Shown: positions 47,508-61,094 of the stretch, one piece after another | How the letters are laid out: every line of letters starts with the position of its first letter | Position numbering within the stretch: position 1 is the stretch's first letter | DNA from: Clavulina sp. PMI_390 | Lineage: Eukaryota > Basidiomycota > Agaricomycetes > Cantharellales > Hydnaceae | Direction: 5' to 3' | Assembly (NCBI GenBank): GCA_015039315.1 | Contig: WIDE01000016.1 | Coordinates: forward strand, 124,001-188,000 | Length of the DNA stretch: 64,000 bases | Position numbers and translations under genes: made by a program | Notes under the pieces: model-generated | Databases searched by the model: none | What the model was told of the DNA's origin: nothing | Seen by the model: only the letters and a program-made list of their open reading frames with translations

Positions 47508-48214
47508 TCGGAGCATCAGCAGTGAGCGTCCCATCTCTCCTTCGCTGTCTATCCAAAGAGATATTTCCGCTCCTCTCATATTGTTGCCTCATTTCCGCGC
47601 TCTCGCTGATTAGGAGCAGTCTTTTCTCTTAGATATCCTTCTCCCTCCCCAATTCAGAGATGCTCCTAAGCTGCTGACGCCCATAATCAGCCCTCCCATC
47701 GTTTTTCCCCGTCCAGATTTACCCCACGAACCGAATGCTTCATTACATGATACGACCACCCAATTTCTTTGTTCACGTCTTTAACGAAATAGAAAACCTA
47801 TGTTCTCGATGCTAGTAACGTATTGTGCAACGCTGTGGGATGCTCACTGTTTTCAATCAGATTGATGGGCACGTGCACTGAGGATATCAATTACTGCCGG
47901 TGGATAAACGGTTCATCTATCGGCTGTTTGCCGCCTGTCAGTACCAAAGAAAGAAATAATATAACTGTGCATTGTGCTCCTCCGGCCTATAGTTCCGAAT
48001 TCTAGTTGTCTTGATGCGAGATGATCGAACCCTAGGAGAGAGAGGGAGAGACTCGATAAATCGGACTCGGGCATTGACTACTCTATTCTGTAGAGACAGA
48101 CCACAGCAAACAACTGGTTGAAGGAAAGACGAGCAACAACCGTCTCCAGCTACTGAATTGAACACTCCAGTACATACAGTCGTATCACCTTCGAACGCGC
48201 ATTGAATTCTATCC
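47508..48214. other. Intergenic, convergent
   Basis: About 700 bases between the small membrane protein stop and the orphan gene stop at 48215. Only short open frames; nothing recognised. Confidence 0.4.
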
Positions 48215-49740
48215 CTAATGATTCCTCCGGGTCTTTTTTCCATTACGCTTGGAGGGGGAAGCTGCAGGGCTGGTGATCATGCTCTGGGATACCTAGACAG
48301 TAGAATTATGAGCACGAGTAGACGTAGAGCTCTGCACAGAACTTACGAAGTCCAAAGATGAACCACTCTCATCACTAGTCGGATCCTGGTATGTTGGAGC
48401 CTTTCCCTAGGGTTTCATGATCAGTCATCGAGGATTGCAGTTCAAAAAGCAATGCGGCATACCTTATCGAGCTTCTGATATTTGAGTGGGTTAGTACTGA
48501 AGAGAGAAGCTGTGTCATAGTCGTCATCCTCAGCTTTCCTCTTATTCCCTGGACTTGTAGTGTCGGTAGCAGCTGGCAAGCTGTCTTCATAGGCTGTACC
48601 AAGGTATCGCAGTCCAACCATATACGTTTGGAACGTGGATGTCCCACCAATCTTAAAACTTGGAGTATGGTCAGCGTAACCCTGTTATAATGTTTGAAGA
48701 ATATCCCAAGAGGAAGCTTACTATCGAAGTGTGACCTGAGCTTCGACCATAGAGCCTGGGCGAAAGACCTCTGAAAGCCTTTCAATAGGAACTTCCTCTC
48801 CATCCTCATCCACTGCCCCTACATCCGACCTCCAGATAAACGTTTCAGCCGTGCCGACTGCAGCCCTGATAGTACCTCGAGGATCAAGATCTGATCGAGC
48901 ATGAACAGAGTTTGGGTCCAAATCTGAAAGGTCTTCAGCAATTGTGCCACATAACAGAGCAGATAGCTCACCTGCAACAGTTGCGCCTTCGTCATCATCT
49001 GGGGAGAGAGATCAGCAGACACGCGATATTACTGCGGTGGAAGAATACATACCATCATCAAGGAGGCTCCTTTGCTTTTGTTTTTGGGCCGGGCGATGAT
49101 CTTCCCAAGGTGACCAAACAATTGGTATTTCGGGTCGGTGCCTTGTTACGCCGTCTCCCTGAACCTCTCGGCCAGATCTTACGAATGAGTGATGATCCTT
49201 TACCTTTGACATCCCTGGAAACAGCCGCAAGAACTTTGGTGAAAACCCCTTCCGCCATTCGAATACAGCCTACACACCTTTATCTTTTGCCTTGGTTTCC
49301 ATGTGCTGATGCTCGATGGCGTCGAGCCCGTTAAGAATTGGCATCATAGCCTGTCGAGCAGAGAGATCAAGACCCATTGGCCAATGTATGACCAAGCGCT
49401 GCTTCAACTGCCGCACAATCTTGGGCTGAAGTAAGGAGAGACAATTAGTGAGCATTTGTTTGGCAAGGTGTAGAGGAGAGCAGATTACCGTCCAGGATTC
49501 GGGAGCAAGTGTAGTGCTAATACCCTCGGTCGTAACATGAGCAGATTTAATCACTCCGGGAATTGAGATAATAGCGAGCTTCCTGGAGTTGTTCATTTCC
49601 ACCCATGTCCCTTGCTCATACCCAGAGTTCTCAACGTTTGAGACATAGCGGAGAGTAGGGGGTTTAGAACCGCCAAGGAGCGATGTACCTGCATGGTGTC
49701 GAAGGGTGATGCTGGCGTCTGGGCGTAGGGATCCAAGCAT
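48215..49740 (-). CDS. Uncharacterised, probably nuclear protein
   Basis: Family not recognised. It starts MLGSLRPDASITLRHHAGTS at 49740. Exon 1 ends near LAPESWT and joins PKIVRQLKQRLVIHWPMGLD, then LNGLDAIEHQHMETKAK. Further exons carry FSPKFLRLFPGMSKVKDHHS, VTRHRPEIPIVWSPWEDHRP, EGATVAGELSALLCGTIAED, GTAETFIWRSDVGAVDEDG and VFRPGSMVEAQVTLRSFK. The C-terminal region has lysine/arginine clusters that look like nuclear localisation signals (NKRKAEDDDYD, SPSKRNGKKTRRNH) with the stop at 48215-48217. About six exons. The middle shows alternating beta-like strands. Real gene on splice evidence; function unknown. Confidence 0.6.
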
Positions 49741-50721
49741 AGTTGTAGATGTTAAGCAAAAGGATATATGGATGGCAAAAACGATGGAGATTCCATCACT
49801 TCAGACTATTTATACTTTCTAAAAGACTCGATAGGCCGCCTTGTCCAAGTAATATCCTTGCGTGTCGCGGGATAATTGTTCAGCAAATGACGCAGCTTTA
49901 CTGACCAGTGTTGGTAAGATCCCTGTCAAAGAGTTTCCGAGTTGATCGATTTGGTGACAAACCAGCCATTCCAGGATATTTCGTGATAAGCTCTCATCAG
50001 GAGAAGTAATCCCAGTGCAGCTTAAAGGGTTGACTGTCTCGGCTCTCAATGGGCAATATGTTGACTAAGTGTCTGCGGAGCTACATTTCGGCCTTTGAAT
50101 TTCGCAAAAACTCATGGGCCGGATAAGATTCCCTATGGGAAGAAAGTAGTCCCGAGGGTAACTTTGGCTATGAGACAAAGACCAGGTCGAGGTTTGTGTG
50201 CCCAAGGTTGTTGAGACCAGGAGCTGTTTTTATGTCAAACTAGCAAAATGTTGCATAATCAGCAGGGCAGTCCTATTGGAAAATTTCTATCAGGGTCTGT
50301 AATGGAGTTCCATATCTGTCAAGCACACTTCGCAGTTTTGGGCGGTTTGTTTGGTGCTATTATGAGGTGTGATTGCGATAAGCTGACAACATGAAACAAG
50401 TCGCCCGTTCATCCCTCTCACGGAGGCTCCGGGTGTAAATCATTCACTCGAGGCCTCGAGAACAATTTGCAGGCATATTATCTCATTTCATCAGTATTAA
50501 TCAGCATGAACTGTTGTTCCTAGTACGTAGTGAGGTCATCGAGTCTTGCGTTTACAGGTAGACCCAAGTGAGAGAGGCTAGTAAGCCCGAGTCCCAAGGA
50601 ATCGGACGCCAGATCGCCTGATGGAAGCGACTTGTTGAACGATCTCCGGCTACGTATAAGAGTTGGCTATGTTTTGGGATGTCGTAGCAACCCTGTCGAT
50701 ACACCCTCTCCCGTTGACGCC
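49741..50721. other. Divergent intergenic region
   Basis: About 980 bases between the start of the orphan gene and that of the F-box gene. Short open frames only (for example a 76-codon minus frame at 49819-50049) with no family character. No promoter element is defined. Confidence 0.4.
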
Positions 50722-52599
50722 ATGCCGTTGCACTCTGTCATTCAGCCACCTTTCGCGGAATATGTCCTTATCTTTTCTCTATTCTCCGGTATACTCAATT
50801 GCGTGCTGACCATCTGTTCAAACAGCATTTCCAAGCTGTTCTGGAATGTCCCCCCCCACACGACTTCCCACCTGACACCGAAGATCCACACAGCGGGCTA
50901 TTCACTGCTATGTACCCTATTGATATGATGCTTCGTGGCGTCAATCCCAATGTCCTTCGAGCAATTGGCCTCCAGCCTCTCTTTCGAGTTACTGTGGACA
51001 CTGGCTCAATTATGTTGGGTGTGTGCGCCAGCCAAATTATCACTCTTGTCTGAACTAACTTTCTTCCTCGCTGTCAGCTACTCACATGGATGCTCCGGCT
51101 GTCGATGGGCCAGGCAATTGGGATATCGGGCTTATCTGTATTGACTACCCGGCTCCCATGAATCTCCGGACTTTTGTCCACGCTACAGCGGTCGTGGAGG
51201 GCATACCTAGCGATGATCTCCCTAATCCTGATGCTGGTGTACCACCTAACGCTCTCGCTGTCGAAGCCCCTACCGAGGGAGATAACCCGCTTCCAGATCT
51301 TGTTGAGCAATACGATGATCAAGCACACCCTTTCACGGATGAGATCCTCGAAAGTAAGTACTCGTATTAAGACTTAACCATTCACCACTGCTCTACCTCA
51401 TCTGATATAATGCTCCATTGTTGTCCCTTCTCTTTTTTTCTGTAGACGAGGAACGCTTAATTACTAAAACAGACATACCTCCAGCTGCGCCGCCCCCTTT
51501 GTTGTACGAATTCCCAATGACGACGGACTCCCCCGGTGTACTTGTTCAGCGTAAAGCGGGCGAACGCGTCCCTTTGACCTACCGTTATCGTAAGCATAGC
51601 AGTTCTTTCTATCTAGCAGAGACACTAATTGAACCTTCAAATTTAGTTCGGCGGTATAGCACCGACGAGCTCCACGACATTTTAACCCAGCTGAATCACG
51701 ACTACGGCTGTACCTCTGCTGTGCTTCGGGTCACGATCACCATTGATCAACCAGTCCAGCGTCATCCATTTCCTCACCTCCCCATCGAATTGTTCCACAT
51801 CATTGCCAAATATCTCCCGCTCAAGTCAATCGTTGCGCTCAGCCAGACATGCACGTCCGTTCGACTTGGTGTGCTTGGACAGCGTGCTGAGAAGCCGCTC
51901 ATGCGCCCGTTCCCAGCTGACTACATTCCCCATCCTCACATTGTGGCTTCGCGGTATCGGGTCATGTATTCTGTCTATGACACCATCAACCTTCGTGTTG
52001 CCGCAAACCTTGAGCCTGCCATGGCTTACAGTGGTCGGATGTCATGGCTCTGGATATCTCAACTTCGTCAGTTCAGCAAGCAGACCGGTGTCACGATTAT
52101 CGGGGAGCAGGTGCGGAATATTGTTGATGCAGGTCACACTGACAATGTTGGTCCTCCGTCGTCGATGGTAATGACAGTGGCGCACCGTATGGTTGATAGG
52201 GTGTCGCCATGGTTTCGGAAGCGGGGGTATCGTTCGCCCACTTACTCAACCACGGTTCACAAAATTGGGCAGGTGTACAAGTTCCGGCGGCCGGCTACGC
52301 GAACCTATCCAGCATTCACGATATACCTGGTGGAGCGGCTTCCGGGATGTGATGTCATTCCTCTTCTTTATCGCCTCCAGCCTACCACTGCCACTATGAT
52401 GTGGATTGACTGGGCTTTCCTTGGCGTCTTGGCTCCTTCGTCCAATTTCAACCATCGTTTCCATGAGAACCCGTTTTACGAGCCTAATTTTGTTGTTCGC
52501 GCTGACGCATCCAAGTCGCGGCTCTATGCGATGAATTATGACTCGAGCCCAGACATCCAGACTGCCTTAATCGAGGCACCTTGGGTCTCTCGGTGGTGA
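50722..52599 (+). CDS. F-box domain protein
   Basis: Likely substrate-recognition subunit of an SCF ubiquitin ligase. The main exon carries the F-box FPHLPIELFHIIAKYLPLKS followed by LSQTCTSVRLGVLGQRA. Upstream exons encode LECPPPHDFPPDTEDPHSGL, YPIDMMLRGVNPNVLRAIG and HMDAPAVDGPGNWDIG, and then an acidic/proline-rich linker. Downstream of the F-box lies a region of about 250 residues with no known repeat type, ending IEAPWVSRW (52597-52599). The start at ATG 50722 (MPLHSVIQPPFAEY) needs a first intron with a weak gtcctt donor to hold frame, so the first exon is uncertain. The internal intron after SIML joins ATHMDAP cleanly. Target unknown. Confidence 0.65.
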
Positions 52600-54420
52600 C
52601 AATTGTCAATAGCTATCTTGTACATTTGAAAACACTATAGCAGTACATGTAGAGGAAAAACATCACTAGAAATCGAGTCACTTTACATCTGATCTACATC
52701 ATTACGATGCTTATTATTGTAAAATCAGCATGGGAGGAGCTAGAGCAAACACACATCATCCTTGTTGAAAGCTGCTGACTTCGCTACACCTGAGGGGTTG
52801 GAGGAGAGTAGCGGCTGCGTCTCGGGGCAGGCTCTTTGGGCAGTGGCTAGGACTGGGGTCTGGGCAATAGACTGGGGGACTTCATCACGGCAGCAAAGGC
52901 CAAGAGAGGTGACATTGGGTAGGATACAGATGTAATGATGTAGGACATGAATGGAAGGGAATTGTAGTGTCTGCCGAGCCTGTACGTCTCCGGGCTTTGC
53001 CTGACCCTGAGGCTGTGGTAGCCGAAGCAGACGAGAATTGGGCTGGTGATGTAGCGTGACGGGAGGGATTTTGCCCTCCAGATGTAAAGGTAACCTAGAC
53101 TCCCTGGCTCTAGAAACGTGCCCGTCAGCACCAGGGTAGGGTGGAGGGGAGGAGAAATTAAGCCAGTGGAACAACCGAATTTGAGACCGGGAGATGACGA
53201 GATGTGAGCGTGGAGATGCGTCTAAGCATCTCTGCGGTCTCCACTTCAATGATCCATATTGAAGGGAGTCTTGATTGGATCATTGGCATAGAATGTGCGT
53301 GTGTGACTCGTGTGAACCACTTCCGAATGGAGTTGCACTGCTGGTGTTCATGGTAGGATTTGTTGTATCGGCGATCCCATCCACCACAGCAAAGCGCTTA
53401 GGTACGAGCGATTCGCCACCAAATAAGGGCGAGAGACGACTGCCATCTCATTTGGAACTGGGTGGCAGGCAGATACGGCCCGTCCCCACGGTGTCAATAA
53501 TCGCCCCAACATGCCTTGAAGCCCCGCGCGTAGGGAGATGAGCACAAGGCCAGTAGATCTGTTTCTGTTACTCGCGGCGACACGCTCTGGGTGGAGTGAG
53601 AATGAAGATGATGGTGTAAAGGCCGCGAAGAATAGCACGGCAAAGGCAAGTCAAGCAGCAGGCGGCTCATCCTGAAGATGCCAAAGTTGAATGGGAATGT
53701 AACGGAGATGATGGTTGTGAAGCGCCAGAACTTGTGGCAGATGGCCAGAATAGTGTTTGTTTACTCGAGGTGGGACAAGGTTGAGGTTGAGAACACCTTG
53801 CAGTCGCCACAGCTGCATGTTGGGAGCTCGGAGCAAGCTCCTGAAGCCACGAGGCTGCTTTATTAGACAACAATTCGAGCGGAGTGGAGATGGGGACATG
53901 CGTGAAGGCTGAGGATCGCGTTTTGTTTTCAGGTGTGTGAGTTTGGACGACTTGTTGCGCATGAAAAAGAGAATGTCCATGTCAGAGCCTGAGGACGAGA
54001 CGATAGAGGCGAAAGAAGGGAGAAAGGAGGCATACCTGGTGTAGCTTGCAGCACGCGTTCTGAGTAACTGGGCTTTGCCTACTATGGCTTTGGGATAACG
54101 ATCACGTTCCGTTCTTGCACCAAAGCTAGACAGACCAGAAATGAACTTAGAATGATTGATAATGTAGGATCTAATGCCCCAGAGATCGCGGTTGAGGCGA
54201 CGTACCTGGCACACACTATTGTGGGGTCCAAGCAAGGCCCGGCCGCTCTAGGATGTTGAGGACGTAAAGAGGAACACTGGATTGCTCAATGTAGTCGAAG
54301 AGGAGAGCAGCGGACCAAGTTTTGGTGGGGTATGCTTAGTAGGATCTGGATCAGTCAATGGAGAAAGCATGGAGGAGAGGAAAGGTATATACCAATCCGA
54401 ATGGAGAACCGCATTGTTGG
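52600..54420. other. Unresolved 1.8 kb between F-box gene and Helitron frame
   Basis: This stretch is on the 3' side of the Helitron coding frame and may include its 3' end. Minus-strand frames show S/P/Q-rich coding-like composition, for example 53667-53873 (SQHAAVATARCSQPQPCPTS) and a possible terminal exon ending AAFNKDDVCLL at 52740. I could not join them into a convincing gene. It may be Helitron-carried host sequence, a disordered-protein gene or non-coding DNA. No clear Helitron 3' hairpin was found. Confidence 0.35.
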
Positions 54421-57400
54421 TCAGTGTTGTCGTTGGCGCTTAGGGCGACTAACAACAGCTTCTGCTGTCTCGGGAGGCAGGGCTCGCTTCTTACTTGGCT
54501 CAATCGTCACTTGGAATCTCGTCTTTACATCTTTCGTATTGGTCTCAGACTCTGGATCTGGCACGGGTAGTAAATTGGCTTCCGTGTGCCCGTAGCGAAC
54601 CTTTGTGTTATGAGCGATGACGTCTAAACGTTTTGATTCTTCTACAAGTTCTCTCTTCAATTTTCTGTTGAGTGAGCCAAGCGAAACCGGCCTTACGAGC
54701 GCTAAGCCAAATCGCGTCTTTGCCCGAGAGCCTGCTACATATCCTGCTGCGTCCTTGGCATTCAAATCTGCAATCACACATTCCATAGTCTTGCCTTGAG
54801 CTGCGTGGCTTGTGATGGCAAAAGCTAGCTCAAAAGGAAGCTGGTACCGACTAGCCTTGAGTGTCTTTGAACGGTCATCTGGATTCGGACGGGTGAGGGG
54901 ACAAGACACCGACTTGATTGGGAAATGATTTTTTGGTAGGCCGGAGAGTTGAATATTTGCGTCAGGAAACTCAACTATTGCCACAGCAACGTGAAGGTCC
55001 CCGGATTTCAACCTCTCGAATTGCAAACCTCTAACAATCCCTTGCGCTCCAGTTGTGAGACCGAGCTCGACGGAAATATTACCTTGGCGCAGAATAACTG
55101 GAGCACCAATATAAAGCTCGAGAACCGACGGTCTAACCTTGTCCTGCGATGACAAACTCTCAATTTGAGACCAGAGAACATGATCATCTGCAGAGACTTC
55201 AGCCGTACCCGCATCAGTGGCATGCTTTGCGTGACACAGAAACAATTGAACATCGGGCCTAGATGCTGTCGATTCTCGTGCTTTCTGCGAATTGAGGACC
55301 TGCCGGGTGCGATTAATTGGCACAAGGACCTGAGCCCTACGGAACGCTTCGCTACCAAGATCAACACCCTCAACGTTATGACTGCTCATAATCACCCTTG
55401 AATTAAATAGGGTTACGTCTTCAGGGGTGCATTCACGTTTTCGATATCGCTCCATTGCTTCGGCAAATTCTAAGTCACCTTCCATCCGCTTTTGGACCGT
55501 GAGCTCCACAACAGTATTGACCTGCTTCCATGCCATGCGACCATACCGAGTCTTGGCCTCCTTTGGATTAGTTGCATTCGATGAGCTAGTCGATCTGGGG
55601 ATGGGCATGAATAATGCACGTTGGCCAACAGGTTCATGCTGATAAAAATCGCCACTGAAAATGACATTGATTCCACCAAACCAGTCGTTAGGTCTATTCC
55701 TGACTGTCCGCAGCGCGCAGTCTAGATCACACAGTATTTCCTGTCCCACCATTGATACCTCGTCAATAAGCAAAAAATCCACACTCTTCCATTCTTCGCT
55801 CAGCTCTTCCTTCTTGTCAGCCTTCATGGTCGCATGAAGGTCCCAGTCCGTGTCTCGGCTGTGGCTGCGTTCTTTGGAAAACTTGAGACCAACCCCAGAA
55901 TGGATCGTTTGACCTCCAATCAGCTTTGCTGCAGATCCAGTGGGGGCCAAAAATCGAATGCGATGGCCTCGCCCATAGTGCTGCATCAGCAGCTTCAGAG
56001 AGTTCACGACATGGGTCTTCCCTGTGCCCCCAGGACCTGTGAGACACATTCGAAGTGGGGTATCGTTTTCGGGGGCTACTCCAATGAGTGTCTGATGAAA
56101 CCTTCGGGCGCAAATCTCGAATGCAAGCTTTTGCGCTTCATTGAGGTGCCGCATCTTACTAATCTTATCCACCACCTGCTGGAAGGATTCATTAGCAGAT
56201 GTATCAACCTCTTGGGCGCTTCGCACCGCAGCTTCGGGTCCAACATGCCTCCAGTCAGGAACAACTTCCGCAATCCGTGCCATGGGAACAGCTTCCATAG
56301 AGTCGTATGAAGGAGTCGCTTCAAGCTGAGAACGCCGAGCAGCAATCAAAATATTAGACTGAGTTCTCATCTCATTCTCCCATTTCCGAAGATCAGACTT
56401 GGTAATATCGTGACCAAACAATCCAGATTGAAGAGTTGGAGAAAGTTGCATAGATTCTGGAATGTGTATATTGTGCGAGAAACTAACAGGAGAGTCCTGG
56501 GGAAGCTTCCCTGACGAAAACCACTGTGCCTCAGTAAGAGATGCACATAAGAGCGCTGTTTCAGGGTCAATCTTTCCCAGTGCACGATCAATTTCGGCAA
56601 GGCTGTACTGCTCTATGGGGCCAGAACCATCGGGTAGGGACTGCTGCATAGCATTTCTGAGCGCATTCCGATTCTCAGCTTCATGCTTCAGCTTGGTTTG
56701 GTGTTTTCGCAAACGTTCGGCATCTCGTTCGTCCTCACACTCATGAATAGCTTCCCAGTTCTTGATCACATTTCGGCCCCTTTCGTTGATTGGTGCATTT
56801 TCCAATAGCGAGACTAAGCTAGATCCTGATAAGGTGACCAATCGAGTAGCCGAAAATGGCATGAAGTGTGCTAGCATGAATATTGCAAAATCGTTCTCAT
56901 TATGGTCCCGTCGAGGAATTGAACGACCTAGAACTCGGGGAACTATCTCTCTCTGAGGGCGTGGGTCTGCGGGATCTAGAGTCTGTATCAAGATGTGCGA
57001 TTTGGCATGAGGGTGAGGCGCCTGAATGATGAATCGTGGGAGATTCCCCTCCATCTTCGAACGAGAGATCTTATCCTTCCGAAAACAGCGAACAAAATCA
57101 TAAAACGAGATCTGACTCAAGCTCTCATCGCGATGGATATAGTCCTGGACTTGATTAGAGAGATAAGCCGCTTCACCACTCTGAGTGAGGCGGATTTGTG
57201 AATCTGGAACATCGTCCTCATCAGCATTGTCCATAACGGCAGATGGCTCAAAGTCATTCTCCTCATCGTCCACAGTGCCGACAGATCCAATGCCTCTTGA
57301 AGAATTTCTAGGTACCCCAGCGGCAGGTTTTACCAAATCTTTCAGTCCTAGAAGGCGAGAAAATGCCTTGGTGATGTCATGCGATAACATAGCCACTGTT

Positions 57401-60400
57401 TTGTGTGTTGATATTCCATCTCCTTCTCCTTGCAAGTACCGAGCTGCTTGCTGGCTGTGAATTTTCTGCTCTCGAATTGTGGATGATAGACAAGTGTGTA
57501 GTAATTTCCTAGCCTGATCCTTTGATGATTCACCCGAAGCTGACAATGTGTGTGGCTGCGACGCAACGGCCCGACCAAAAAGCGATAAAACCTCATAAGA
57601 TTTTTCGTCGTTCTTTGTAATGTAATCGGAGATGTAGAACATCGCAGCCTTCGCGCTTTTGCCTGACAGGATGCATTTCAGATCATGGTTGTGCCGGCAG
57701 CTAGCAAGAATGATGGGGTTGAACCAGTTGATTGTAGGGTCCCGTGCTTTGAGCCTGATTGAGTTAGTGTCCGCATCAAAGGATGACGTTTCAATGACTT
57801 CATGAGGGAATTCAAATCGACATGTCTTACTCCCATACTTGTGGCAGACGGGGCGACAAGGGGTGGGGTGTCGCTGCAAAGCTTCACCAGTCTTCTTCAC
57901 ATCCGAAAGAAATTCGCTTGCAAAATCTGGACTACTAGGGTCTGGTGGTCGCTCTACTCGCGGGTCAAAAAGAGGGTCAGGCTCATCCATTGTATTTGGG
58001 AGCTCGTGGTGGACAATGTCTTCAAAAAATTCAAAAAATTGAGTCTTCCACGATTCATCACACATCTTCTGATGTATTTCAGACGGGTTCATCCCTCCAT
58101 CCAGCCATATGAGAAAGTGGCCATGAAGCTGCCCTCGCTCGGTGAATTCTGCAGTTCCATAATAGGCTCTCATTTTACCAAATATTCCTCCCTGGGGAGT
58201 AGATTGACCCTTCGATTTATCCCACCCCAGTAAATCTCGGAATAAGCAATCAAGCGAAAAGGAAAAAAAGTCACTTCCAGTCACTGGATCAGAAGCTAGA
58301 CGCTGGCCTCTTGTAACACTGTCCACAAGGTCGGGAAATCGTTGCGAGAGGTCAACAGCCTCATCACCCCACATCGCATGGAAGATGGGACTATGCTTTG
58401 CGCTCGGGTTCATTGTTAAGTATAAATGTGGTAGCCCAAAGTAACCCATATAGGCACGGATCTCATTCCTAACATGGAGTTTTGATGCGGCTGAGCCAGG
58501 AATATGACTATTGATTGATGAAACCTCATTGAGCAGTGTTAGGACCTCCCGGTCATCTGGGGCGAGCTCCGCTGGATTTCTCTTCAATTCAAGGTGTCGG
58601 GCAGCACGAGCTAAACTATCTGCCGAGATATTGGCCAATTTTGGAGCTATATACTCGAATCGAGATCGCTTCACAGTCAATGCAGTATGGAGGTGTGCGG
58701 TTCTTCGTTGGTGAATGTTCAGAGCCACAAAAAGGAATGATCGGTGTTCACTGAATCGCTTGTCAGGCAGGTCAAGGAAGTACTGCACTTGTTTCTGAAA
58801 TGATATAGGCACAGCCCGTGTGCTATCGTCAAACCCACCAATCCCATAAGGAAAAAGAGTTGGAAACATTGAAGGAAACAATTTTGGGTTGGCATATTCG
58901 GTGACTGGGTCTTTTCCGCGAGGAATCTCAAGATCAGGTACATTGGTAGGCTTCATAAAATTACGCAGCCCTGCAGCTTTTGAGCTCTCCACAGGAATGG
59001 ATGTACCATTTGCATCATAGACCCCAGTGTTCTCAATGAAGACACGTCTATTTGTTGAATCCAAGGCTGAGCCCGTACATTGCTGAGATTTGGCATGCTC
59101 AGCTGCTGGATGCGCCTCGAACCCTGCCGTCTCGGCATCAAACATTTGACTTCCCTCCAACTCTGTTGCTTCATTAGTGATCACCCGATCCTCAATTCCT
59201 GGAAGGATAGCTTCATCTTCATTGTCGTTGTACATGGCAAGGTTATCTTGGCTGATCTCTATATTCCGATACAATGGATTGTTTAGTCGAAGCCATTCTA
59301 GGAAATTGCACAGCACACTTTTTCGAACCTTAAAGATCGATTGCAATGCACCGGAAGGGAGCTTTCTACTTGGCCCAGTGAATACAACTCCAAGGGACCC
59401 AGCAACATCGGCAGGTGTTCTTGGGAGTACTTCCGCAACTGACACAATGTTCTGTGGATATGCACATGAATTCCCTCTAGCTTGGTATGGGTCCTGCGGG
59501 TTACTGGAGTGATAGAGCCGGAACACATAGTGGGTAGAACGCATTAGAGCGCATGCCTGCTCTTCAACCCATGTCAGATCGCGAAACTGGTCTGGTAACG
59601 ATCCTAAATAAAGCTTATTTGCTAGCGCATGCTTTGGTAGAGCGGGTGGTTTTTGTGCCTTAGGATTGAGGGATCTACTACACTCAGCACACGTGATGAG
59701 AGTTAAAGAGCCATCTGAGTGAAGCTGGATTCCTTGAGGGCTCAGCATGAGGCCATTGATTGCTGGATGTCCGAATTCAAACTGCCCACTGAACCGGGAC
59801 GCAGATAATGTAGAAAAATGGAGAAATGTTTTGAACGGCTGCGGTAAAAATGAATCACGAGGCACCTTGTATGTCACGATCTCAACGCCATGCTTTCTTC
59901 GGTTACAGACTGCACATGTCGGAGGCATTTTCCATGCCGAGTTCTTCAGGTATGACTGCATACATCGCATTTTGACATCATCAGTAACCTTCTGGGGCCA
60001 CTCCATAGTATCTGCTGAAGGGTGGTTCTTAGCACGGATTGCCTGGCGCTTCGAACGAGCTGGAGGCGGCTCAGGGGACGCATGGACACGTTTAATGACC
60101 TTCGGAGGCCGGATGACTGTTCGGCGGGGTTCGGGAATAGCTTTTGTATTGTACGTGGTGTCCGTAAGAGAACGAAATATTTCGTTGCCAAACGCTTCAC
60201 AAAGGGCATGTGTGAACTGCGTAATATTCATTGGAAGGTGCTTATTTTCACGAATAAATGGCAGGCAGTGTCTCAGTGACGATGATTTAGATAAAGCACC
60301 TCGGAGGCTTGAGCGAAAGACTTCACCAATCTCCACAGCAAGAGCCTCTCGAGATCGTAAAGCCTGTCGATGCCAGTTGCGACCAGTAAGATCATAAAGG

Positions 60401-61094
60401 CGGATCAAGACGGCTTCGAGTTCAGATTCTTTGCAATGTCGCACACGAAGCTCCTGAGTACCAACATGGAACGATTGCCAATATTGAATACGAGTTGCAA
60501 CTAGTTGTTGCCGCCAAAAGGAGATGATATATATTGATAATTGATAACAAGATGATGTGGGTTACAGCATAGACAAGAATTGTGACGCAAGGACGGGGCA
60601 GAGATTTGAGGATAGCATAGTTCGGATGAGACCGAGTCCAATCGGAAGAGATGAGTGGGTGTGAGAACCCGAATGTAGATCGCGTCAAGATCGCCATAGC
60701 AGTCGAGGCAGGCATCAGTATGGCTGGCGATACAGAGGACATAGGAGCCGTACCGTCAGCTCTGCAGGCAAATGAGGGTTGCTCAGAGTTCGGGATTTGC
60801 ATCAGGTTTGACGTTCCTGCCGCTGGAGGATTGGTGAGAAACTGGAGGGTACTAGTTGTTCATGGCAGCTTACTAGTTTCGAGAGGTTCTTGACGCGCAT
60901 TTTGGCGACGTTGATGACTCCGTAAACGCTCGGCTTCCCGTGCTGAAAAAAAAAAACATGTACGTCATGGTATGAGGATCCACAGCGTCAACAGTCGCCT
61001 CACCTTCTACAGACGCATTTGCTCGTCTCTGGCGTTCTTTCAGGGCTCGAATACGGCGTTTCTCTTCTGCAGAAAGTGTAGGGGCCTTGGGCAT
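54421..61094 (-). CDS. Helitron replicase-helicase (RepHel), apparently intact
   Basis: Transposase of a rolling-circle DNA transposon. The frame is open from upstream of 60444 down to the stop at 54421-54423, about 2,007 codons with no break. Numbered from 60444: zinc-type pairs TCAVCNRRK (about 176) and CAEC (about 251); the HUH nickase motif ERGQLHGHFLIW with HGH at about 774-776; the two-tyrosine motif FYISDYITK with Tyr about 937 and 941; then a Pif1-type helicase with Walker A GPGGTGKTH (about 1470), Walker B FLLIDEVSM (about 1555) and the late motif ITSHAAQGKT. The frame continues upstream without ATG (FWRQQLVATRIQYWQSFHVG), so small N-terminal exons are inferred from ATG 61094 (MPKAPTLSAEEKRRIRALKE), then REAERLRSHQRRQNARQEP. 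The exact joins are uncertain. Confidence 0.9.

Noticed and set aside
54325..54350. GATC-rich short palindrome near TTAG as a Helitron 3' hairpin/end (minus strand)
   Set aside because: The spacing to CTRR is only three bases and the flanking base is not T, so it does not fit the usual 3' end.
60422..60802. Separate 126-codon minus-strand protein upstream of the Helitron frame
   Set aside because: It lies in the likely intron/leader part of the Helitron gene and has no protein character at its C-terminal half.
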